Assembly: GCA_023393045.1 (NCBI GenBank)
Contig: JAEWMV010000138.1
Coordinates: 1 to 7,301 of the forward strand
Source of the DNA: Bacillota bacterium
GTDB taxonomy: Bacteria; Bacillota; Clostridia; Christensenellales; CAG-138
Direction: 5' to 3'
DNA length: 7,301 nt
A program made the position numbers and the translations under genes. Below the pieces are notes generated by a model that was not told where the DNA came from, ran no database searches, and saw only the letters and a list, made by a program, of their open reading frames with translations. Numbering within the stretch: position 1 is the stretch's first letter; each line of letters opens with the position of its first letter. Positions 1 through 4,909 of the stretch are shown here, piece by piece.

Positions 1-225
1 ATAAATTTTTGAAGATAATCCCATGTGCGGACCGATCTGTCCTTTGCATTATACTCTTGCCCAAAGTAAACGTAAAGCAAAATTTTGTGATTGTTCATAC
101 AAATTCATACCATCAACCGTAATATTAGATATTTTTTGCTTATATTACTCCGCGTCCACCTGTTTGCTTACGGCTTGCCGCGGCGCGGACGAAGCGGTTC
201 CAATTTTTGACCCGCCGCGTGCGAA

Positions 226-252
226 TTGACAATTCCATACCGGCGGTATACT
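226..252 (+). promoter_or_regulatory. Possible sigma-A promoter of rpoN
   Basis: A perfect -35 hexamer TTGACA (226-231) is followed by TATACT (247-252), a good -10. The spacer is only 15 bp, shorter than the usual 16-18, so the pair may be weak, may need an activator, or may be fortuitous. It would give a leader of about 90 nt before the GTG start at 348. No better pair was seen in the first 347 bases. Confidence 0.35.
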
Positions 253-334
253 GTAGAGGCGCAGCCGCGCGCAGAAGTGCCGATTCCCGGCACGCCCGTC
301 GAACAATTCCGCGGCATGCCATGTGCGCAACAAC

Positions 335-340
335 AGGGAG
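335..340 (+). promoter_or_regulatory. Ribosome-binding site fixing the rpoN GTG start
   Basis: AGGGAG at 335-340 lies 7 nt before GTG at 348. This supports GTG 348 over the in-frame ATG at 321 or the far-upstream alternative start at 207, neither of which has a comparable purine-rich site. Confidence 0.7.
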
Positions 341-347
341 CCTTCGC

Positions 348-1715
348 GTGGATTTAACGCCATCCCTCAACCCGTCGGTTGAGCAAAGCCAAAAACAGAT
401 CGTCACGGCACAGATGCTCCAGTCGCTTCAGGTGCTCCGCATGCCTATGCCGGAATTGGCGCAATACCTCGGCGAGCGCATCTGCGAAAATCCCATGCTG
501 GATATCGAGGCGCTTTCCCAAAGCGAACTTCTGCCCGAACCTTCCCCGCCTCCGGCCCAGGACCCGCGGGACGAGGATGTGGACGAAACCGTCCGGTCGG
601 ACTACCGGGACATTTGGCACGGCAACGGACTGGATGCAGCGCGCCTGGGCTGCGGGGAAAGCACCTTCGCCGACATGCTGCTTGAGCAGGTGAATACCGG
701 CAGGCTGGACGGCGCGTCGAGCGCGCTTTGCCGCTATATCGTCGGCTGCCTCAACCAAAGAGGATACCTGGATATTCCCCTCGAGGAGATAGCGCGGGAG
801 ACCGGCTGCGCCCTTCCCGACGCGGAGCGGGCTTTGCGCCATATACAGGAAGAGTTGCATCCCGCCGGAGTGGGGGCACGCAGCCTCGGCGAATGCCTGC
901 TGCTGCAGCTTGGCAGAAGCCGCACGCTCAACGCGCATACGATTCGCCTGGTGAGCGAGGGCTTGCCCCTGCTGGCCGCAAACGACCTTGGCGCCATCCA
1001 GAAACTGCTGCGCTGCACAAGAAACACGGCCGAACACTGCGCGCAGGTGGTCAGGGGGCTCAACCCCATCCCCTCACAGGGATATTTTACCGGGGAGAGG
1101 AATGGTTTTGTCGTGCCGGACGCCATTGTACAAAATGACGGCGGCGCGCTCAGCCTCAGGCTCAACGACCGGTATCTTCCCAGGGTAAGGCTCAGCCGCG
1201 CATACTGCGATTGGACAGCCGCGGATGAGGAGGAAAAGCGCTACCTCGCGCAAAAGCTCAAGGAGGCCGGTGCATTGCAGCGCGCCGTAGAGGAACGGGG
1301 CAAAACGCTTCGTGCCGTCATGCGCTGCATCGTCGGGCGGCAGTCCGCATTTTTCAGGACAGGAGCGCCGCTTGCGCCGATGAACCTTGCCGAGATAGCC
1401 GGGAGCCTCGGCCTGAACATCTCGACCGTGAGCCGCGCCATACAGGGCAAGTATATCGAAGGGCCGTTCGGTACGATCGAAATCAAAAAGCTTTTTTCCG
1501 GCGCGGTGAAAGGTGCTGCGGGCGGCGCAGTTTCCTCCGACGCGGCGAAGCGGAAGCTGCGCCGACTCATACGCGACGAAGATCCCAAAATGCCGCTGAG
1601 CGACGAGAGCCTGCGCCTGGCGCTGTGCGCCGCGGGAATCGACCTCGCAAGGCGGACAATTGCCAAATACCGGGAGGAGCTCGGCCTGCCGCCGGCCCGT
1701 CAGAGGCGGCGCTGA
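348..1715 (+). CDS. rpoN: RNA polymerase sigma-54 factor (RpoN)
   Basis: This is the alternative sigma factor that directs core RNA polymerase to -24/-12 promoters and needs an AAA+ activator to open DNA. The GTG-started protein has 455 residues, within the usual 430-500 range. Region I is visible as the Gln/Leu-rich stretch at residues ~12-52, ending in the family signature ENPMLD (47-52). The core-binding domain follows. The DNA-binding helix-turn-helix includes ISTVSRA (358-364), and the diagnostic RpoN box is ARRTIAKYRE (434-443; the usual Val is Ile here), followed by a basic tail. The GTG start was chosen because of the AGGGAG site 7 nt upstream and because the product then begins right at region I. 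An in-frame upstream extension to 207 would add about 47 low-complexity Arg/Ala-rich residues with no family match. The gene ends 20 bp from the convergent maoC-like gene. The sigma-54 activator and two sigma-54 promoters are its near neighbours. Confidence 0.96.
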   Translation: MDLTPSLNPSVEQSQKQIVTAQMLQSLQVLRMPMPELAQYLGERICENPMLDIEALSQSELLPEPSPPPAQDPRDEDVDETVRSDYRDIWHGNGLDAARLGCGESTFADMLLEQVNTGRLDGASSALCRYIVGCLNQRGYLDIPLEEIARETGCALPDAERALRHIQEELHPAGVGARSLGECLLLQLGRSRTLNAHTIRLVSEGLPLLAANDLGAIQKLLRCTRNTAEHCAQVVRGLNPIPSQGYFTGERNGFVVPDAIVQNDGGALSLRLNDRYLPRVRLSRAYCDWTAADEEEKRYLAQKLKEAGALQRAVEERGKTLRAVMRCIVGRQSAFFRTGAPLAPMNLAEIAGSLGLNISTVSRAIQGKYIEGPFGTIEIKKLFSGAVKGAAGGAVSSDAAKRKLRRLIRDEDPKMPLSDESLRLALCAAGIDLARRTIAKYREELGLPPARQRRR

Positions 1716-1735
1716 GCCCTCGAAACGGCTTTCTA

Positions 1736-2155
1736 TCAAGCCTTTGGCGGCATCATCGTCGCCACGCCCTCCAGGACGATTTCGCCATCTTGGTTGGTGC
1801 ACACGGTTTGCAGCTTGACGATGTTTTTCTCCTCGCGAAGCTCGCTCACCGTGACCGTTGCGCGGATGGTGTCGCCGATAAAGACGGGCTTTGTGAATTT
1901 CAGCTCCTGCCCAAGATAGATGGTGCCCGGTCCCGGCAATCGGGTGCCCAGCACCGCGCTGATGAGCCCTGCGCAGAGCATGCCGTGGGCGATGCGCCGC
2001 CCGAACCGGCTTTTTTCCGCCTCGACCTTGTTCACATGGGCGGGGTTGAAATCACCCGTGATGCCTGCGAATAGATAAACGTCGCTTTCCGATATGGTCT
2101 TTTCCACATAGGCGCTCTCGCCCACCTTCATCTCTCCGATGGTTTTGCCGCGCAT
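1736..2155 (-). CDS. MaoC-family (R)-specific enoyl-CoA hydratase/dehydratase
   Basis: A 139-residue single hotdog-fold protein of the MaoC/PhaJ type. It is expected to interconvert trans-2-enoyl-CoA and (R)-3-hydroxyacyl-CoA in the cytoplasm. The hydratase-2 motif is clear: FAGITGDFNPAHVN at residues 29-42, with Asp35 and His40 at the positions of the catalytic Asp/His pair of PhaJ. It is followed by the conserved IAHGML (55-60) and a GDTI turn near residue 94. The ATG at 2155 is preferred over an in-frame TTG at 2161 because AAAGGAGGG (2163-2171) is 7 nt from the ATG and only 1 nt from the TTG. It is the second gene of an operon, 27 nt after the BKACE gene. It probably acts on the acyl-CoA released by BKACE, or on its hydroxy derivative. 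A role like Kal, the small ammonia-lyase next to Kce in lysine fermentation, is possible, but the intact Asp/His pair favours a hydratase. Confidence 0.88.
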   Translation of the reverse strand: MRGKTIGEMKVGESAYVEKTISESDVYLFAGITGDFNPAHVNKVEAEKSRFGRRIAHGMLCAGLISAVLGTRLPGPGTIYLGQELKFTKPVFIGDTIRATVTVSELREEKNIVKLQTVCTNQDGEIVLEGVATMMPPKA

Positions 2156-2182
2156 GAACAAGCCCTCCTTTCGGATTTTTCC

Positions 2183-3031
2183 TTAGAATACCTTGCGGGT
2201 AAGCCCCAGTATCTCGCGGGCTTCGTCCGGCGCGGCGACCGAAAGGCCGGCTTCCTCAAGCAGGCGCTTCGCCCGCGCCACAAACTGGGCGTTGGATTCG
2301 GCCAGCACACCTTTGTGGTAATACACATTGTCCTCCATCCCCACGCGCAAATGGCCGCCCATGGCGATGGTGGCAAGCATGATGGGCATGTGGCCGCGGC
2401 CGATGCCGCAGGCGGCCCATGTGGAACCCTCGGGGATCAGGCTGCGCAAGAACACGAGGTTTTCTATGGAATTGTCCAGCCCGCCCGCTGCGCCCAGCAC
2501 GATTTGAAAATGACAGGGCGCCTTCAGAACGCCCGTTTTCATATAATGGATGGCGTTATAGATCATGCCGCCGTCGAATATTTCAAGCTCCGGCTTTACG
2601 TTGACTTCCTGCAGTGCGTAGCCCAGCTTTTCAAGAAAGCGGGGATGGTTTTCGAATATGGTGCGGTGCTGCCAGTTGAGCGTACCCACGTCAAAGGAGG
2701 CAATCTCGGGCAAAAGCTGCCGGATAGGGTAGATGCGCTCCTCGTCCCCGCCGTCCGTCGTGCCGGAGCTCGTGATATTGATGCACACGTCGCAGTCCCT
2801 GTGGGCGCGTATGCGCTCGATGGTTTCCTCATACTTATCAAATGCGATGCTGGCCCTGCCTTCGTCGTCGCGCACATGGATATGGACGATTGCGGCGCCC
2901 GCCTTCCAGCTTTCGTAGGCGGAATCGGCGATCTCCTGCGGCGTGAGGGGTAGGTTGGGATTGTTTTCCCGCGAGGGCCAGGAACCCACGATTGCTGCTG
3001 AGATGATGCGTTTATTCTTCAAGTCCGACAT
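2183..3031 (-). CDS. BKACE-family beta-keto acid cleavage enzyme (Kce-like, DUF849)
   Basis: A 282-residue TIM-barrel enzyme of the family founded by 3-keto-5-aminohexanoate cleavage enzyme. Members condense a beta-keto acid with acetyl-CoA to give acetoacetate and a new acyl-CoA, using a zinc ion. The metal motif VHIHVRD is present with His50 and His52, and the third ligand is probably Glu233 in RVGMEDN (230-235). Arg229 and Asp234 match catalytic positions known from Kce (Arg226, Asp231), and the Ser88/Ser89 pair lies where the substrate-binding Ser is expected. The N-terminal loop reads GSWPSRENNPNLP (16-28); many relatives have a different sequence here, so the substrate may differ. ATG 3031 has GGAGG (3039-3043) 7 nt upstream, so a longer in-frame form from a TTG at 3067 is unlikely. 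It is first in an operon with the maoC-like gene and has a consensus sigma-54 promoter 57 nt upstream. No aminomutase or CoA-transferase of classic lysine fermentation is in the window, so calling it kce would be premature. Confidence 0.92.
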   Translation of the reverse strand: MSDLKNKRIISAAIVGSWPSRENNPNLPLTPQEIADSAYESWKAGAAIVHIHVRDDEGRASIAFDKYEETIERIRAHRDCDVCINITSSGTTDGGDEERIYPIRQLLPEIASFDVGTLNWQHRTIFENHPRFLEKLGYALQEVNVKPELEIFDGGMIYNAIHYMKTGVLKAPCHFQIVLGAAGGLDNSIENLVFLRSLIPEGSTWAACGIGRGHMPIMLATIAMGGHLRVGMEDNVYYHKGVLAESNAQFVARAKRLLEEAGLSVAAPDEAREILGLTRKVF

Positions 3032-3087
3032 GTTAAGGCCTCCATCCGTATCATTTAGGCGCGGCAATACCCGCTACTATATAATTA

Positions 3088-3102
3088 GCAAATAGCGTGC
3101 CA
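3088..3102 (-). promoter_or_regulatory. Sigma-54 (-24/-12) promoter of the BKACE-maoC operon
   Basis: Read on the minus strand, the sequence is TGGCACG-CTAT-TTGC, a complete match to the sigma-54 consensus TGGCACG-N4-TTGC with the required GG-to-GC spacing. It is followed by TA, as in the other promoter at 4856-4870. Transcription should start near 3076, giving a leader of about 45 nt to the ATG at 3031. The orientation points directly at the BKACE gene. Sigma-54 promoters require an enhancer-binding activator, and one is encoded just upstream at 3361-4785. Confidence 0.93.
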
Positions 3103-3269
3103 ACAATAGGATGCATGGAAATTTAACGTCAGAAAACGCAGACATGACCTTTATAGATAAACACAAAACGCGCTTTATACTTCATTGCGCATGCGATTTC
3201 GCCGGATGGCGTCCTCCGCTCCAAAGCGCATAAGCGCGCGCACAGATGCCTTCAAGTCGCATTTGCCTT

Positions 3270-3308
3270 AAAAAGTCGCTATCGGTTTACACCAAACCGA
3301 TAGCGACT
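3270..3308 (-). terminator. Rho-independent terminator of the sigma-54 activator gene
   Basis: A perfect 15-bp inverted repeat (arms 3274-3288 and 3294-3308) has a 5-nt loop at 3289-3293. Read on the minus strand, the stem is followed directly by TTTTT (3274 to 3270). It sits 52 nt past the activator stop codon. It should stop activator transcripts before they reach the BKACE operon, leaving that operon dependent on its own sigma-54 promoter. A secondary role as a protein-binding dyad cannot be excluded, but stem plus T-run fits a terminator. Confidence 0.88.
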
Positions 3309-3360
3309 CGATAAACAGATTTCGCTTGGTTGTTCGCCGGCGTGCGGGTGCTTCAAGCGC

Positions 3361-4785
3361 CTAGAGCCCGAATTTCTTTTTGCGGCGCATCACCGAGGTC
3401 TGGCTCGTGCCCAGCGCGCGCGCCGCGGCATAGGAGCTTTTGTGTTTGTTGAGCGCATATTCCACATAGCGCCGCTCGCACCCGGCAAGATATTCCTCCA
3501 GCGTAACCCCTTTCTCCATCAGGGCTTCATATTCGGGTGCGGCACCCCGTTGGGGAAAAAGTGTTTCACTCCCGCCTGCGGACGCGGGCGATTTTGCCGC
3601 GATGGCGGCGACGTTGCGGATTTCTATGGTATCGTCGAAGCTCATCACCACCGAGCGTTCCACGAAGTTTTTCAACTCGCGCACGTTGCCCGGCCAGGAG
3701 TAATCTGTTATATTCCCGAGCGTTTGGACGGAAAAGGATTTTGTCTTGTTGTTTTTCCTGCAGTAATATTTCAAAAAGTGTATGGTAAGCGGCAGCACGT
3801 CCTCCATGCGCTCGCGAAGCGGCGGAATGCGGATGGGGATGACGTTAAGCCGGTAATAAAGATCCAGCCTGAATTTGCGCTGCGCCACGAGCTCCTCTAG
3901 GTTTTCATTGGTGGCCGTGAGCAGCCGGAAATTCACCTGCCGGTTTTTCGTGGAACCCACGCGCTGAATACTTTTGGTTTCAATTGCGCGCAGCAGCTTG
4001 CCCTGCAGGCTCAGCGGCAGGGAGTTGATTTCATCAAGAAACAGCGTGCCGCCCTCGGCGCATTCGAACAGGCCGGCCTTGCCGGAGGCGGAAGCGCCGG
4101 TAAACGCGCCCTTTTCATATCCGAACAGTTCGGCCTCCAGGAGCGCTTCGGGAAGAGACGCGCAGTTGACGACGACAAACGGGTGTTCGCCGCGCTCGCT
4201 TTGGGCGTGGATATACTGCGCCACCACCTCTTTGCCCGTGCCCGACTCGCCGGTGATCAGCACATTGGAATCAGCCTTCGCCACGTTGGCGGCAAGCTTC
4301 ATCACCGCCTTCATCGCGGGGCTTTCGGCAATGACGGCTCCCCCTGCGTTCCTGCCGCCGTACACGGTTTGGGTGGAAAAACGCGATACGGCGCTGTTGA
4401 GGCTCGCCTCGTTGTAATCCTCGGTTATCTGATCCAGCCTTTTTAAGACGGCCACGACGTTTTTCACATTCCCCTGCTCGTCGAAAATAGGAGTGGAAAC
4501 GATGAGGTTGCGGAAGTTTCCGCGCCCGTAGTAGAGCGTGTCGTAGACATCCTGGAACATCACCACGCGCCGTTTTTCCGCGTAGACGATGTCCGACACG
4601 GAGAAGTTGATCTGCCCCGTCTGCAGGAACTTGTGAACATTATAGGTGAGCAGCTCCGCTTTGGATATGTTGAGCATTTTTACATAAGCGCTGTTGACGA
4701 AAACGTAGTTGCCACTGTCGTCCAGCACATACACCGCATCCTGAATATTATCGAGGATGCTTTCATAAAGCGCGACCTTATCCAA
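3361..4785 (-). CDS. PAS-domain sigma-54-dependent transcriptional activator (bEBP)
   Basis: A 474-residue bacterial enhancer-binding protein. It has an N-terminal PAS sensor domain (about 5-118; YVLDDSGNYVFVN at 19-31), a short linker, an AAA+ sigma-54-interaction domain (about 150-385) and a C-terminal Fis-type helix-turn-helix (about 445-474). All key motifs are intact: Walker A GESGTGKE (179-186), the sigma-54-contacting GAFTGA loop (226-231), Walker B GGTLFLDEI (245-253), PLRER (322-326) and WPGNVREL (364-371). There is no receiver domain, so control is by a ligand, redox or other signal at PAS rather than by a phosphorylated response regulator; the signal is not evident. The start codon is TTG at 4785, with a near-perfect AAAGGAGG at 4793-4800 seven nt before it and no alternative ATG nearby. 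It has its own sigma-A-type promoter and a strong terminator. It lies between the two sigma-54 promoters it most probably controls. Confidence 0.95.
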   Translation of the reverse strand: MDKVALYESILDNIQDAVYVLDDSGNYVFVNSAYVKMLNISKAELLTYNVHKFLQTGQINFSVSDIVYAEKRRVVMFQDVYDTLYYGRGNFRNLIVSTPIFDEQGNVKNVVAVLKRLDQITEDYNEASLNSAVSRFSTQTVYGGRNAGGAVIAESPAMKAVMKLAANVAKADSNVLITGESGTGKEVVAQYIHAQSERGEHPFVVVNCASLPEALLEAELFGYEKGAFTGASASGKAGLFECAEGGTLFLDEINSLPLSLQGKLLRAIETKSIQRVGSTKNRQVNFRLLTATNENLEELVAQRKFRLDLYYRLNVIPIRIPPLRERMEDVLPLTIHFLKYYCRKNNKTKSFSVQTLGNITDYSWPGNVRELKNFVERSVVMSFDDTIEIRNVAAIAAKSPASAGGSETLFPQRGAAPEYEALMEKGVTLEEYLAGCERRYVEYALNKHKSSYAAARALGTSQTSVMRRKKKFGL

Positions 4786-4792
4786 TGGGCGA

Positions 4793-4800
4793 CCTCCTTT
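4793..4800 (-). promoter_or_regulatory. Ribosome-binding site fixing a TTG start
   Basis: Minus-strand AAAGGAGG is 7 nt before the TTG at 4785. The match to the anti-Shine-Dalgarno sequence is strong enough to make a TTG start believable for the activator gene. The next in-frame Met would remove part of the PAS domain. Confidence 0.85.
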
Positions 4801-4814
4801 CCTATGCCGGTTTT

Positions 4815-4844
4815 ATTATATCAGAAAGCGACTGCCCCTGTCAT
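4815..4844 (-). promoter_or_regulatory. Sigma-A promoter of the activator gene
   Basis: On the minus strand, ATGACA (4844-4839) and a perfect TATAAT (4820-4815) are separated by 18 bp. Transcription would begin around 4807, about 20 nt before the TTG start. The -35 box lies only 12 bp from the -24 element of the divergent sigma-54 promoter. Polymerase holoenzymes on the two promoters would therefore overlap and could interfere with each other. Confidence 0.72.
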
Positions 4845-4855
4845 CCGGCTTAAGC

Positions 4856-4870
4856 TGGCACGGAAATTGC
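4856..4870 (+). promoter_or_regulatory. Sigma-54 (-24/-12) promoter of the PanE-like gene
   Basis: TGGCACG-GAAA-TTGC is a complete match to the sigma-54 consensus, followed by TA. The GG at 4857-4858 and GC at 4869-4870 have the proper 12-bp offset. Transcription should start near 4882, leaving a leader of about 28 nt before the ATG at 4910, enough for the GGAGG at 4898-4902. The core elements are identical to those of the promoter at 3088-3102. Confidence 0.93.
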
Positions 4871-4909
4871 TATACTTTCAATAACAGCAAAGAATGCGGA
4901 GGTTCATCG

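Larger units (their letters stand above)
1..347. other. Non-coding AT-rich leader upstream of rpoN
   Basis: No convincing gene is seen here. The first ~170 bases are clearly AT-rich compared with the rest of the window, then composition switches to GC-rich. Short reading frames in this stretch show no recognisable protein and no good ribosome-binding site. Visible signals are a 7-bp direct repeat TTCATAC at 94-100 and 104-110, spaced exactly 10 bp (one helical turn), a possible promoter at 226-252, and the rpoN ribosome-binding site at 335-340. The AT-rich part could hold regulatory sites for rpoN or for a gene to the left of the window. Confidence 0.6.
3032..3360. other. Regulatory intergenic region with promoter and terminator
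   Basis: This 329-nt stretch has no credible gene. It is AT-rich near the BKACE gene. It contains the BKACE ribosome-binding site (3039-3043), a sigma-54 promoter (3088-3102) and a terminator for the activator gene (3270-3308). In between lie candidate activator-binding sequences: CGCGCTTTAT at 3169-3178, a CGCATGCG palindrome at 3188-3195 and CATAAGCGC at 3229-3237. The length between promoter and terminator (about 165 bp) suits upstream activator sites with DNA looping. Confidence 0.75.

Noticed and set aside
23..229. 68-codon open frame near the left edge on the plus strand
   Set aside because: No ribosome-binding site, no recognisable protein, and it crosses the AT-rich to GC-rich change. 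Best treated as non-coding.
207..347. Longer N terminus for rpoN from the start at 207
   Set aside because: The extra ~47 residues match nothing in the sigma-54 family, overlap the possible promoter, and lack a ribosome-binding site. GTG 348 has one at 7 nt.
615..629. TGGCACG inside rpoN resembling a sigma-54 -24 element
   Set aside because: The expected TTGC at the -12 position is CGGA, so spacing and sequence fail.
1709..1734. Weak hairpin AGCC...GGCT followed by TTTC at the rpoN end
   Set aside because: Only 4 base pairs and a broken T-run, so it is not enough to call a terminator.
354..1802. Long minus-strand open frames opposite rpoN (354-1037 and 1074-1802)
   Set aside because: Composition is Arg/Ala/His-rich shadow coding typical of GC-rich DNA, with no domain and no start signals. 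rpoN on the other strand is unambiguous.
3188..3195. CGCATGCG palindrome between the activator terminator and the BKACE promoter
   Set aside because: An 8-bp palindrome is too short to claim as an operator by itself. It has no counterpart near the second sigma-54 promoter.
3201..3208. 8-mer GCCGGATG (also as its complement at 4842-4849) shared by the two regulatory regions
   Set aside because: About two such 8-mer matches are expected by chance, and the distances to the promoters differ greatly (99 against 7 bp).
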